DNA of 64,000 bases, taken from contig NZ_CP069792.1 of the NCBI RefSeq assembly GCF_016894245.1, positions 1,488,001 through 1,552,000 of the forward strand. The letters are read 5' to 3'. This document shows, piece after piece, positions 30,273 through 39,357 of the stretch; position 1 is the first letter of the stretch; each line of letters opens with the position of its first letter. Under the pieces are notes generated by a model that was given only the letters and a program-made list of their open reading frames with translations, had not been told where the DNA came from and did no database searches. The translations under genes and the position numbers were made by a program. The stretch is from Corynebacterium kroppenstedtii. Lineage in GTDB: Bacteria > Actinomycetota > Actinomycetes > Mycobacteriales > Mycobacteriaceae.

Positions 30273-30338
30273 CGAAGAACGCGTAATAGAGGATGGGCGC
30301 TTTATAGGCGAGCGCTTAACCAAGGACGAGGAGGAAAT

Positions 30339-31142
30339 GTGCAGGTCCTTGTTGCCAGTCGGAATGCTAAGAAACTGAGAGAGCTCCAAAGGGTTCTGGA
30401 TACGCGGCATGTTGCTGGGATTGAGTTGCTCAGTCTGAAAGATGTCGTTGAGTATCCTGAAGCCCCAGAGACTGGCCGGAAGTTCGGTGATAATGCTCTG
30501 TTGAAGGCTAGGGAAGCTGCCAATCACACTAATTTGGTGTCTATTGCCGACGATTCAGGCTTGAGTATCGACGAGCTCAATGGCATGCCCGGGGTGCTCT
30601 CGGCTCGGTGGTCAGGTAGGCATGGCGATGATGACGCCAACACGAACCTGATTTTGGGGCAGATGAATGATGTCCCCGATGAACGACGTGGGGCTGCGTT
30701 CGTTTCGGTATGCGCTTTGGTTATTCCGAAGAGCTTGATGCCTCGGGCGAAGGCGGCAGGCCTTACGGTTCCTTCGCTACGAAAGTTCAGTGAGGGTGTT
30801 TCTCTTTCGGCTGCCGCTGAACCTGGCGAATTTGTCGTTCGCGGCCAGTGGCGGGGTCGCATTATTCGTGAGCCTCGGGGCACGAATGGCTTTGGTTATG
30901 ACCCGATTTTTGTTCCTGAGGAGGAAGACACGCGCGCTCATATTCAGCATTCTCCGAGGGATGCGGATAATGAGGATGCCGAAGGCGTTAATCAGTCGGA
31001 TGATTCGGTGAGGAGACGACGCCCCCATGTTGCGCCGCGAACCTCTGCCGAGCTATCCGCTGAAGAGAAGGATGCCCAATCACACCGAGGGCGTGCTTTG
31101 GCTCAATTGGTGCCGATTTTGCGATCAATAGGGGATATGTAG
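30339..31142 (+). CDS. rdgB: XTP/dITP diphosphatase with acidic insert
   Basis: A 267-residue Ham1/RdgB enzyme that removes non-canonical purine nucleotides. VLVASRNAKKLREL opens it; IADDSGLSIDEL (Asp71, Asp72) and GTNGFGYDPIFVPE are active-site segments and SHRGRAL ends the fold. Between FVPE and TSAELS, where family members have a few residues, this protein carries about 40 extra, mostly charged (Asp, Glu, Arg) residues. It starts at GTG behind GAGGAGGAAAT. Convergent with the DUF3817 gene, 12 bases away. Confidence 0.93.
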   Translation: MQVLVASRNAKKLRELQRVLDTRHVAGIELLSLKDVVEYPEAPETGRKFGDNALLKAREAANHTNLVSIADDSGLSIDELNGMPGVLSARWSGRHGDDDANTNLILGQMNDVPDERRGAAFVSVCALVIPKSLMPRAKAAGLTVPSLRKFSEGVSLSAAAEPGEFVVRGQWRGRIIREPRGTNGFGYDPIFVPEEEDTRAHIQHSPRDADNEDAEGVNQSDDSVRRRRPHVAPRTSAELSAEEKDAQSHRGRALAQLVPILRSIGDM

Positions 31143-31154
31143 GCACTGGCGGTG

Positions 31155-31619
31155 CTATGAGAGGTTAAATGTCTTCTGGACCTCGTGCCGACGACGTGCT
31201 TCTACCACAAAAGAGAGGAACGGGACGGTTCCTGCTAAGCATGTGGTGAGCCATTTGACTGGCTTCCACCGCGCTTTGGTTCCGAGGTCCAGCGTCATGA
31301 TGAGGTAGACCATGAAGAAGAAACCGTGGGCCATGCCGATGTACATGAACCAGTCGGGAGGATTATCAAGAATCAGGTGGTCGAAAACTATCTCCACGCA
31401 CAGGAGGAGCAGCCACACACCTGTTACATAGGCGGCTACTGAGTAGCGTTTTAGTGCGGAAGCGACCCGCGCCTGCCGAGCAGGATTAATCCGCGGCGTG
31501 TCGCGTTGTCGTTGATTGGTTGCGCGAGTCGCGTCGGATGATTGTGCATCGGCTTGGCGTGCATTGTCATTGGGCTCACCAGTCGACTGTGCATCATTCA
31601 CAGGGGTGTTGTTAGTCAT
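31155..31619 (-). CDS. DUF3817 family membrane protein
   Basis: A 154-residue protein: a Gln/Asn/Asp-rich hydrophilic first 45 residues, then three hydrophobic segments including YVTGVWLLLLCVEIVFDHL and MYIGMAHGFFFMVYLIMTLDLG, ending in a basic tail. This fits DUF3817, of unknown function. The order rdgB-DUF3817-lprD equals Rv1341-Rv1343c. AGGA lies before the ATG. Confidence 0.8.
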   Translation of the reverse strand: MTNNTPVNDAQSTGEPNDNARQADAQSSDATRATNQRQRDTPRINPARQARVASALKRYSVAAYVTGVWLLLLCVEIVFDHLILDNPPDWFMYIGMAHGFFFMVYLIMTLDLGTKARWKPVKWLTTCLAGTVPFLSFVVEARRRHEVQKTFNLS

Positions 31620-31643
31620 AGTGAAATTCCTGCGTACCTACGT

Positions 31644-32141
31644 TTAATGAGTTTTTTTGGGGTGCTCCGGGGTTTGCTCAGGCTGGGGGCGGGATCGCTG
31701 AGGCAAGAAATCCTCAGGTATCTCCCGCATAGGAGCATCGTCCTCGCGAGAGGGTGTGTTTGCCACTCCTTTGCGCGACGACCCCTTACGGCGAGAACGC
31801 GATGTTTCACGCCTCGCGCCGGGTTCAGCATTACCTTCCGCGAGCTCACGTTCGTACTGGAGGTACTTCCGATACGCGATAATGAAAAAGGCCCCAATGG
31901 CTGGCCATTGTAAAACATAGCCAAGATTTTGAGCGGTACCCGAGTCCGACGTGTACCGGTCCCATTGCCAGTGGGCTAGGAATAAGGTCGTGGCCACTGC
32001 TGCAATGAGAAAAATGATTTGAACAATGCGAACCCGAACGGACGGCATCGTGTGCTGGGGGTGCACCTCTTGCTGTCCTCCGTCGGCACTGGTTAGGGTG
32101 TCATCCCCGTGCACGCGGTCGGCTTTGTCCTCTGTACTCAC
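31644..32141 (-). CDS. Small membrane protein, LprD-like by position
   Basis: A 165-residue protein with GTG start, two hydrophobic segments (VRIVQIIFLIAAVATTLFLAH and a second at YVLQWPAIGAFFIIAY) followed by a long Arg/Ser/Pro-rich tail. The W-Q-W-D-R stretch between helices recalls SURF1-type starts but is too little to assign function. It occupies the place of lprD (Rv1343c) and its core is similar in layout, yet no lipobox is present. It runs 24 bases upstream of the DUF3817 gene, likely co-transcribed. Confidence 0.65.
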   Translation of the reverse strand: MSTEDKADRVHGDDTLTSADGGQQEVHPQHTMPSVRVRIVQIIFLIAAVATTLFLAHWQWDRYTSDSGTAQNLGYVLQWPAIGAFFIIAYRKYLQYERELAEGNAEPGARRETSRSRRKGSSRKGVANTPSREDDAPMREIPEDFLPQRSRPQPEQTPEHPKKTH

Positions 32142-32334
32142 GTGCCACAGTCTACCCGTTGCTGTGCCAGGGCGTGAGTGGCGTTTGTGCTGGAGGTTTC
32201 CTTTGGCTGATATTGTCAGCTAGTATTACGTCGCGCATGTTCGGGTCGGTCAGTCGGCTCGCATCTCCGAATTCCCACACCAGCTGGTGCACCATGTGGT
32301 GCTGTGGTTGATTGGTTGGGTTTTCATGTGCTTT

Positions 32335-32416
<82 letters not shown>

Positions 32417-32420
32417 CTAA

Positions 32421-32458
32421 GCCCTCTTACCTAATACCCCAGGGGAGAGGGCATTTTT
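32421..32458 (+). terminator. Terminator of tRNA-Leu
   Basis: GCCCTCT (32421-32427) pairs with AGAGGGC (32446-32452); inside is a second CCCC/GGGG stem; ATTTTTAA follows. Confidence 0.82.
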
Positions 32459-32508
32459 AATGTTCCAGAACGGGTTTCACTCGGTCGTGATTCTTACGAC
32501 CGCAACCG

Positions 32509-33672
32509 CTACACCGATACGTCGGTGGTGTCCCACTCCAGGGTGTGTCCGTCGAGTAGCCAGTTAAGGGCCCATAGACGTTCAATACCGCTGTTGGGGT
32601 CAAAGTTCGTTCCTCTGACCATCCCGCGTCGCGCAGCAGCCATGAGGCTCCGGTACGTCTGCTGTGCGTCGAGAAGCTCGTCGATATCTCGGATAGTTGG
32701 GGCCTCATCCATGTCCAAGGCAGTGGGAAATGCTTGTGCACCGTCGGTCGGCTCCCCAGTGAAAGCCGAGGGCAGTTCATATCGACCGAGCGCCCAGGTC
32801 AGCGCCCCGACGGCCTCACTTCGCCAGGACAGCTTTTCTGCTAGCCCCGGATCCGCGGTCTCGAAGAGCTTCTTCTCCTCTTTAGTTCGTGCGGCAAACC
32901 CTTCGGGGGATGTTTCCTCCATAAGAGAGGGGTCAATGGGGTCGCCACGGAGAACGGAATCCGCGTAATCCGCGACCATGCACAGGGCAATAGCGCGCAG
33001 CTGAATGTCCTTCGCCGGTTTAATAGCGAGTTCCTCCGGAGCGCGGACAGGCGTGAAAGTATCGGGAATATCGACGCCGATATTGTCGCGAATCTGTTGC
33101 TGAATTGTTGTAAACCGCTCCTGAGCAGAGTCAATAATGGGCGGATGCCCCAGTGTCGTAACACTGGCCGTAGGAAGCAACGGCTGTCCAGAGGGGTCAA
33201 TAAACATCCCATCTTCCATAAGAAGCACAGCATTGTTTTGTGCTGACCACTGCAAAAGCTGACGATAAGTGGAAGGGTCTGATGCATTGGCTTCGAAACT
33301 GTAGTGCCATTGCGTTGACCGTAAGTGTTCCAGAAGATCTAAAGCTTCTTGAGGGAATTGCCCACTTCCCGCGCTGACGTTAAAGCGAGAAAAAATGTAT
33401 TCGTAAAGCTCGTGAATGTGAGCGCTAAAAGTATTTAGCGCTTCATAATCGAGATTTCTCGACCTCTTTTCGGTACCTTCGGTATCGCTCGAATCCTGTT
33501 CCTCTGATGTGGCGGAGTCGGATTCGGTGACGTCCGAGGATTCTAAGTCAACCGGATAGTCGGATGAAGAATTAGTGGGATTGATATGGGGCAAACCCTG
33601 GCTTTGTACAGGGCTAGATGCCACCCGTGGCTCACTGTATTCCGTGAGAGTGGAGTAGGCATTAATTTCCAT
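32509..33672 (-). CDS. DUF4272 family protein
   Basis: A 387-residue cytosolic protein. The first 75 residues are Ser/Glu/Asp-rich and disordered-looking; the rest contains RAIALCMVADYADSVLRG, LSWRSEAVGALTWALGRYELP and ERLWALNWLLDGHTLEWDTTDVS, the conserved blocks of DUF4272, whose role is unknown. ATG 33672 follows GGAG by nine bases; an ATG two codons earlier (33678) is also possible. It stands alone on the minus strand beside tRNA-Leu and breaks an otherwise housekeeping order, so recent gain is possible. Confidence 0.75.
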   Translation of the reverse strand: MEINAYSTLTEYSEPRVASSPVQSQGLPHINPTNSSSDYPVDLESSDVTESDSATSEEQDSSDTEGTEKRSRNLDYEALNTFSAHIHELYEYIFSRFNVSAGSGQFPQEALDLLEHLRSTQWHYSFEANASDPSTYRQLLQWSAQNNAVLLMEDGMFIDPSGQPLLPTASVTTLGHPPIIDSAQERFTTIQQQIRDNIGVDIPDTFTPVRAPEELAIKPAKDIQLRAIALCMVADYADSVLRGDPIDPSLMEETSPEGFAARTKEEKKLFETADPGLAEKLSWRSEAVGALTWALGRYELPSAFTGEPTDGAQAFPTALDMDEAPTIRDIDELLDAQQTYRSLMAAARRGMVRGTNFDPNSGIERLWALNWLLDGHTLEWDTTDVSV

Positions 33673-33799
33673 TATCATAATCTCCGATTCTCGTTCTTCA
33701 TTTTCTTATGCGGATTCGCCCCGTCTGCATGCGTCACGCTGAGCATTTCCTATACACTGTGCGCTCCAGAGTAGAGCTTCTGGCGGTTAGAATAAGCAC

Positions 33800-34678
33800 A
33801 TGAACACGGCTTCCGCCCAGAACTTTTATCCAGAGTCCGGCGAATGTACCAGCGCTGATCCTCAGAAAGATCCGTTACAGGGTCATAAAATACATAAAGG
33901 TTCGGAACAATTACAGTCAACTCACGATGACCCCAGTCATGGTGCATCACCACGCGAGGTTCTCGTTCTGCGACATCTAGCGTTTGAGGACCTGGGAACC
34001 TGGGAAGAAACCCTCTCTCAACTGGGCTTTCGAGTTTCCTACATCGAGATGGGCGTCGATCCTCTTAACGAAACCCGAGCCATGAATGCAGCTTTACTGA
34101 TCGTTCTCGGCGGTCCCATCGGTGTTCACGATAAAGAGCTTTACCCATTTCTTGTCGACGAAGAACGCGCGATCAAGCGACGGATGTCGCAGGAGGCGCC
34201 GATCATCGGAATCTGCCTGGGCGCTCAACTGATGGCGCTAGCTGCGGGAGGCGAAGTGAAACCCGCGGGGAGCGGATTAGGCGGTTCACCCGGCGCCATG
34301 GAGATCGGGTTTTCGCCTCTCAACGTCACCGAGGATGGCGCTCAGTCGCCTCTGAAAGCGCTTGCGGGCGTTGACGTCCTCCACTGGCACGGTGATTGTT
34401 TTTCGACGCCCCCGGGCGCGGTGAACCTCGCCAATACGCCTGGATATCCCAATCAAGCCTTTGCGGTTGACGCCTGGGCGCTGGGCCTCCAATTCCACCC
34501 GGAATTCGACTCGTCTGCCGTCGAAAAGTGGTTAATAGGGCATACGAGTGACCTGCGCGCCCAAGGGGTTGACATTGTGTCTCTACGTAGAGATGCGGCT
34601 AACAAAGGACAAGCTCTGAGGAGCGCGTCGATAGTGATGATGACTGAATGGCTCCGCCGGGCTGGGCTTGTGGAGTAA
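33800..34678 (+). CDS. Class I glutamine amidotransferase-like protein
   Basis: A 292-residue protein. After a 50-residue unconserved start comes a type 1 amidotransferase domain with VLGGPIGVHD, the nucleophile elbow IIGICLGAQLMALAAGG and LQFHPEFD (His and Glu of the triad). It resembles stand-alone GuaA-like hydrolases whose acceptor is unknown; no synthase partner is adjacent. TAGAAT at 33788-33793 lies just before the ATG and there is no ribosome site, so it is probably leaderless. Confidence 0.82.
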   Translation: MNTASAQNFYPESGECTSADPQKDPLQGHKIHKGSEQLQSTHDDPSHGASPREVLVLRHLAFEDLGTWEETLSQLGFRVSYIEMGVDPLNETRAMNAALLIVLGGPIGVHDKELYPFLVDEERAIKRRMSQEAPIIGICLGAQLMALAAGGEVKPAGSGLGGSPGAMEIGFSPLNVTEDGAQSPLKALAGVDVLHWHGDCFSTPPGAVNLANTPGYPNQAFAVDAWALGLQFHPEFDSSAVEKWLIGHTSDLRAQGVDIVSLRRDAANKGQALRSASIVMMTEWLRRAGLVE

Positions 34679-34759
34679 TAGCACTCGTGGAGTAGTCGGG
34701 CTCGTGAGGTAAAGATGCTGCCGGGGTAGGGCACCCTTGAGGTCGAATACCGTCACGAA

Positions 34760-35287
34760 TTATTTATCGCTTAGGCCAAGATCTTTAAGAATGCGGACAA
34801 CGTGGCCGGTAGCCCGGACGTTGTACTTTGCCAACTCGATTGTCTGATCTTCACCAACGACGAAGGTGGAGCGGATGACACCGTGGATAAGTTTGCCGTA
34901 ATTCTTCTTTGGTCCGAACGCGCCCCATACTTTCATAACTTCTTTGTCAGGATCCGATAGCAAGGGGAAAGGCAGCTCGTACTTCTCCTTGAATTTCGTG
35001 AGCTTGTCAGGAGAATCGGGGGATATACCGACGACGGCAATTCCCGCGTCGGCAAGCACAGTAAGATTGTCCCGGAAATCGCATGCTTCTTTAGTGCATC
35101 CGGGTGTGTTCGCGCGGGGATAGAAGTAGGCCAGCAGTTTTCTGCCCGAATAATCCGACAGCGACACCTGTGTTTGCGTGTCTGAGGTCAACGAAAACTG
35201 GGGCGCAGGATCGCCTTTCTCCAGTCGCCGTGGGTCCGATGAGGTGTGCTCAGTTGATGACTGGGTATGTGACTGTGAATCACTCAT
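34760..35287 (-). CDS. bcp: Thiol peroxidase, Bcp-type peroxiredoxin
   Basis: A 175-residue atypical 2-Cys peroxiredoxin reducing hydroperoxides. YFYPRANTPGCTKEACDFRD holds the peroxidatic Cys64 and resolving Cys69; VVGISPDSPDKLTKFKEKYELPFPLLSD follows. The N-terminal 22 residues are a Ser/Thr/Gln-rich extension. Start ATG 35287 is chosen as the first Met near homology; the frame runs open far upstream but with no start signals. Neighbour of the DUF3618 gene, as Rv2520c-Rv2521. Confidence 0.92.
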   Translation of the reverse strand: MSDSQSHTQSSTEHTSSDPRRLEKGDPAPQFSLTSDTQTQVSLSDYSGRKLLAYFYPRANTPGCTKEACDFRDNLTVLADAGIAVVGISPDSPDKLTKFKEKYELPFPLLSDPDKEVMKVWGAFGPKKNYGKLIHGVIRSTFVVGEDQTIELAKYNVRATGHVVRILKDLGLSDK

Positions 35288-35576
35288 AGTTTTTGAGAGT
35301 ACCCGGAAGTGGATCGTCGAGGGTCGATCCATCTCATGGGGGAGGGCGTGCGCTCCGACCGGATACAGCGTAGGGAGCTTTTCGCGTAGTGGCTGTGTCA
35401 TGGTTCTGACGAGCGAACACACGGTTTTCTGTTTTGCGAAATTTTGGTAGTGCCGCACCCTGGTTAGTCGTGCATTGTGGTTGTCCATTACCGTAGAGTA
35501 AGAGCAGAGAAGTGCTATTTCGTGGGCCATGTAATGCCCGTGGGACTAGCATCCGTGACCGGATTAAGGAGACCCT

Positions 35577-35861
35577 GTGGCTCGCAGCATTGATGCAATC
35601 CAGAGTGATCTTGAACGTACTCGTAGCCAATTAGCCAGCACCCTCGATGAGCTTGCAGATCGGGCTAACCCGAATACGATTGCCGACGACGCCAAAGAAA
35701 AGGCAACATCGCTGATTCAGGACCCAAAGGTTCAAAAAGTCCTCATCGGTATCGGCGTTGCCGTGGCTGGCGTGGTTCTGCTAACAATGCGGAGCAAGAG
35801 GAAGCAATCCAAGGAGATTAAGGAAATCCAGAAGCTCCTGTCGGCTCACCGGAATAGTTAG
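35577..35861 (+). CDS. DUF3618 membrane-anchored small protein
   Basis: A 94-residue protein starting at GTG behind AGGAGA. The first half, IDAIQSDLERTRSQLASTLDELADRANP, is an amphipathic helix typical of DUF3618; residues 57-74 form one transmembrane helix followed by a basic tail. Function unknown; the layout suggests an inner-membrane-bound coiled-coil. Confidence 0.85.
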   Translation: MARSIDAIQSDLERTRSQLASTLDELADRANPNTIADDAKEKATSLIQDPKVQKVLIGIGVAVAGVVLLTMRSKRKQSKEIKEIQKLLSAHRNS

Positions 35862-35880
35862 CCTTTAGCAGGTTTACAGT

Positions 35881-35912
35881 AACCGCACTTCATCATGGAG
35901 TGCGGTTTTGTT
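35881..35912 (+). terminator. Terminator after the DUF3618 gene
   Basis: AACCGCACT (35881-35889) pairs perfectly with AGTGCGGTT (35899-35907), followed by TTGTTG. Confidence 0.8.
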
Positions 35913-35971
35913 GTGCCGTTTTTGTGTGGGGCTGCGAGGTTCTTACCGTAGAGCGGCCTCGGAATGACGGA

Positions 35972-36003
35972 AGTCCCTCCAGCACCGAAGTGCTGGAGGG
36001 ACT
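35972..36003 (-). terminator. Hairpin downstream of tRNA-His
   Basis: A perfect 14-bp stem with a TTCG tetraloop on the minus strand (35972-35985 with 35990-36003), just after the tRNA. Only TTCC follows, so it may act in termination or 3' processing. Confidence 0.65.
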
Positions 36004-36009
36004 AGTTGG

Positions 36010-36083
36010 GGTGACTGACGGGGCTCGAACCCGCGACACCCAGGATCACAACCTGGTGCTCTACCAGCTGAACTACAGTCACC
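36010..36083 (-). tRNA. tRNA-His (anticodon GTG)
   Basis: Minus-strand cloverleaf with acceptor GTGACTG / CAGTCAC, the extra G-1 opposite C73 that marks tRNA-His, anticodon stem CCAGG / CCTGG with loop TTGTGAT, and T loop GGGTTCGAGCCCC. CCA is encoded at 36007-36009. It lies next to orn, as in other actinobacteria. Confidence 0.95.
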
Positions 36084-36174
36084 ATTGCTGCGACGCTGTT
36101 CTCACAAGAACGCTGCGCAGCGCTGTAAATACTAGAACAGATGGTGGGCAGTTCCCAAATCACGTCGTGAACTG

Positions 36175-36846
36175 CTAAATCGGGTAGCGTCGAGAGGCCT
36201 CATCTGCCGCTGATTTGATTCGCTCGTCGGCATCCTGATCATCTGTGATGAAGACGGCTCGGCGGTAATAGTCCAGTTCTCTGATTGACTCTTTGATGTC
36301 GGCTAATGCTCTGTGGGCCAGTCCCTTCTTGGGCTGGTTCTGATACACCTTGGGGTACCAACGGTGGGCAAGTTCTTTAATGGAGCTGACGTCAATCATG
36401 CGGTAGTGCAAGAATTCGTCCAGCGTCGGCATGTAAGCTGCAATGAATTTCCGGTCACTAGCGATGGAATTACCTGCTAGCGGTGCCGTCCGTGGCGCGT
36501 TGACCCACTTCTTGACGTAATCGAGAACCGCATTCTCTGCCTCACCCACGGACACAGGGGACTGACGGATCTCATCAGTGAGGCCGTTCTTGGTGTGCAT
36601 CTGGGTAACAAAATCGTCCATCTTCGCCAGCTCGTCATCAGTGGCGTGAATGACAATATCCAGGCCCTCGTCAAGGATAGTGAGGTTCGCGTCGGTAACG
36701 ATGGCGGCGATTTCTACAAGAACATGTGTGCTGGGATCAAGGCCGGTCATTTCGCAATCGATCCATACAATGCGGTCCAGCTTTGAGTCCTCGGGTTTGT
36801 GTGCGGAAGGTTCTATGGTGGTGTCTGACCTGTTGGGTTCTGTCAT
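36175..36846 (-). CDS. orn: Oligoribonuclease
   Basis: A 223-residue DEDDh 3'-5' exoribonuclease that degrades 2-5-mer RNAs, including pGp[21 protein letters not shown] gives the first Asp-Glu pair, [11 protein letters not shown] the next Asp, and [11 protein letters not shown] the final His and Asp. The ATG at 36846 has AGGAGGG eight bases before it. The longer frame to 36972 has no support. Confidence 0.95.
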   Translation of the reverse strand: MTEPNRSDTTIEPSAHKPEDSKLDRIVWIDCEMTGLDPSTHVLVEIAAIVTDANLTILDEGLDIVIHATDDELAKMDDFVTQMHTKNGLTDEIRQSPVSVGEAENAVLDYVKKWVNAPRTAPLAGNSIASDRKFIAAYMPTLDEFLHYRMIDVSSIKELAHRWYPKVYQNQPKKGLAHRALADIKESIRELDYYRRAVFITDDQDADERIKSAADEASRRYPI

Positions 36847-36995
36847 TATTGCTGCCCTCCTACGTGTGCCGTTTGTCGTCAATTGATGTGTGGTCTCTTT
36901 ACGGCTGCTAGTGTAGTTCGCCCTAGTGGCAAAGTCCGCCCGACGGTGCGGGACACGGTGACAGCTCGACATAGCCTTTCCGTAAGCTGTGGATT

Positions 36996-37913
36996 ATGCA
37001 GCATCGCGGAATTATGTGGAGGGATATAGATCCCCGTGAGCTCGACATTCGCCTCGTTGTGTGCGATATGGATGGCACTCTGTTGGATGGTGATTCGCAA
37101 CTTCCCGAGGGATTTTGGGAGGTATATAGACTGTTAACTGAGCATAATGTCACGTTCGTACCTGCTAGTGGGCGTCAATTAGCGACGTTAATTAACATGT
37201 TTCAGCCGGCCGATAGCGGTGTGGAAGGCGTGGAAGACGTTAAAGGTGCTCACTCAGAGGTTTCTCTGCCCCGAACGAACGACTTCATCGCCGAAAACGG
37301 TAACCTCGTTATCCATTCGGGTGAGAAAGTGTGGCAGAGCGTCATTCCAGAATCGATTGCCCAAGAAGTGATTCATGCTGTCCGTAGGGGAGTGGATGAC
37401 GGGCGCAATCTGGGATTAGTCATGTGTGCTGCAGACGGTGCATATGTTGATAGGGACGACGACGCTTTCCTGGCCGAAGCGCGTAAGTACTACGCGTCGT
37501 TAGACGTCGTCTCCAATGTTGCCGATGTTGAGGACGATTTTCTCAAATTCGCTATTTATGATTTCGACGATGCCGAGTCCGCGGCAGAAAGCGTGTTTGG
37601 CTCGCTTGATGAACGTTACCGACCGGTGGTGTCCGGGCAGCATTGGATCGACGTCATGGATAGCAGCGTGAATAAGGGGGTGGCGCTGCGTCGGTTACAG
37701 CAGGCCCTGGGGGTGACGTGTGAGCAGACAGTAGTGTTTGGTGATTATCTCAATGACCGCGAAATGATTGCTGAGGGACAATATTCGTTCGCTATGGAGA
37801 ACGCGCATCCCACGATCATGAAGGAAGCTAACTACTATGCTCCCGCAAATACGGAGGCGGGGGTTGTTCAGGTTCTTCGTTATCTTTTCGACGGAACCTC
37901 TGGGGATCACTAG
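36996..37913 (+). CDS. HAD-superfamily (Cof-type) phosphatase
   Basis: A 305-residue HAD-IIB hydrolase. LVVCDMDGTLLDGDSQLP holds the nucleophile and acid Asp, FVPASGRQLATL the second motif, and VVFGDYLNDREMIAEGQYSFAMENAHP the metal-binding fourth motif. Family members remove phosphate from sugar phosphates, flavins or nucleotides; substrate not decided. ATG 36996 lacks a ribosome site; a second in-frame ATG is at 37014. Confidence 0.85.
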   Translation: MQHRGIMWRDIDPRELDIRLVVCDMDGTLLDGDSQLPEGFWEVYRLLTEHNVTFVPASGRQLATLINMFQPADSGVEGVEDVKGAHSEVSLPRTNDFIAENGNLVIHSGEKVWQSVIPESIAQEVIHAVRRGVDDGRNLGLVMCAADGAYVDRDDDAFLAEARKYYASLDVVSNVADVEDDFLKFAIYDFDDAESAAESVFGSLDERYRPVVSGQHWIDVMDSSVNKGVALRRLQQALGVTCEQTVVFGDYLNDREMIAEGQYSFAMENAHPTIMKEANYYAPANTEAGVVQVLRYLFDGTSGDH

Positions 37914-38090
37914 GTCACCTGAGGGTGGGTGTTGCTCTTTATCGACGGTTTTCTGCCTACGAACCCTACCCGTCGACAGACATCGTTGGTTATAAGCGAC
38001 GTTAATTTCGCGTCGGACTTCCCGTGGTCCGGCGACGCGGGGGCGCCTGCACGATGCGCGTGGGGAGCGCCCGCATTGGTTTACGAATGC

Positions 38091-38133
38091 AATGATGGCC
38101 GGCAGCCAGGGGGCATAGCTGTCGGCCATCATT
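38091..38133. terminator. Bidirectional terminator between HAD gene and L,D-transpeptidase
   Basis: A 16-bp inverted repeat with one wobble: 38091-38106 against 38118-38133. It lies between two converging genes and could end both; flanking T runs are short. Confidence 0.65.
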
Positions 38134-38154
38134 AGCGTGAAGGGCAATAGGCAA

Positions 38155-39357
38155 TTACTGGACTACTGACCCGTTTTTACCGCTTTCCACGATCTTGTCG
38201 TATGGAATGTTCCAGTCGCCGAGTCCGTCGGTGCCAGAAAGCTGCCCACCTTGCGTGTTCTTCACCTCGACAATGTCACCAATGGTGGTGTTCTCAAGGA
38301 ACCACTTCGCGTTGTCAGGACTGACGTTCAGGCAACCGTGAGAAACGTTCGTATTTCCCTGTTGGGCGATCGACCACGGTGCTGAGTGGACGTAGATGCC
38401 GGAGAATGACATCTGGGTCGCGTAGTTCACTGTGCTGCGGTATCCGCCGGCCGACGTGGTCGGTAGGCCGAACGTCGAGGAATCCATGATCATGGATGGG
38501 TTGTGGTCTCCCAGGAAGTACACACCGTTCGGGGTTGGGTAGGAGGATGAACCCATGGAGATCGGCATGGTTTTCACGACTTCGCCGTTTTTCTTGACAA
38601 CCATTTCTTTGGTGTTGTCGTCGGCAGTGGCAATGATCTGATCACCGATGGTGAAGCTGGTGCTGACATCGTCGTTGACATAGGAGCCTTCGCCGAGATC
38701 TTTACCGTAGAGCTTAGTTTTGACGGTGACCTTTGTGCCAGGCTGCCAATAGTCCTTGGGGCGCCAGCGTAAAAGACGTTCGTTCACCCAATAGAAGGAT
38801 CCGTCGACGTGGGGTTCTGTGGTGACCTCAACATTGTCTTGGATCTTCTTCTTGTTGGTGACGTAATCGCCGAAGTCGATACTCAAGGGCTGTCCAACGC
38901 CGACCTTCATGCCATCACTAGGGGTGATAGTTGGCGACATCGGATACGTTGGGGACACCGTTGTGAACGTCGAATTAAGCTTCTTGTCTTTGGCTGTTGC
39001 GGTCAAGGTATAGGTTTTGCCGTAGCCAAGGTCTTCATCAGTTTTCCACGACTTGCCGTCGTTTTCTGATTGACCTTTAACCTCTGTCCCATCCGACGAA
39101 GTCAGCGAAACGTCGGATAGTTTACTGCCAGCCTTTACGGTGACCGGATCGATTACGGAAACATCGGTGTCGCCGTCGGAAATGTTGGAAACAGGCTTGG
39201 CGTCCTCTTTCATCTCTGAGGTTTTAGCTCTGTTGGACGTACTTCCGCTTTCAACCTTTTGGAGTGTGCAACCTGATACTCCGATCACTCCGGTGACCAC
39301 CAAAGCGGAAATGATCATGCGTGCGTGCCTGCTACGCATGAACCTACGTTGTGGCAT
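38155..39357 (-). CDS. L,D-transpeptidase lipoprotein (LdtB/LppS-like)
   Basis: A 400-residue exported enzyme forming 3-3 peptidoglycan crosslinks. Lipoprotein signal: basic start, hydrophobic core and the lipobox VSGC with Cys30. Two Ig-like domains (about 60-150 and 150-250) are followed by the YkuD domain with IYVHSAPWS and the catalytic SHGCLNV (His340, Cys342). The domain order and position near orn/bcp correspond to LdtMt2 (Rv2518c). A second in-frame Met at residue 7 is possible as start. It is the main wall-modifying enzyme in the window, with murI supplying precursor. Confidence 0.92.
   Translation of the reverse strand: MPQRRFMRSRHARMIISALVVTGVIGVSGCTLQKVESGSTSNRAKTSEMKEDAKPVSNISDGDTDVSVIDPVTVKAGSKLSDVSLTSSDGTEVKGQSENDGKSWKTDEDLGYGKTYTLTATAKDKKLNSTFTTVSPTYPMSPTITPSDGMKVGVGQPLSIDFGDYVTNKKKIQDNVEVTTEPHVDGSFYWVNERLLRWRPKDYWQPGTKVTVKTKLYGKDLGEGSYVNDDVSTSFTIGDQIIATADDNTKEMVVKKNGEVVKTMPISMGSSSYPTPNGVYFLGDHNPSMIMDSSTFGLPTTSAGGYRSTVNYATQMSFSGIYVHSAPWSIAQQGNTNVSHGCLNVSPDNAKWFLENTTIGDIVEVKNTQGGQLSGTDGLGDWNIPYDKIVESGKNGSVVQ

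Noticed and set aside
37695..38147. 150-codon minus-strand frame between the HAD gene and the L,D-transpeptidase
   Set aside because: Mostly antisense to the HAD gene and runs through the terminator hairpin.
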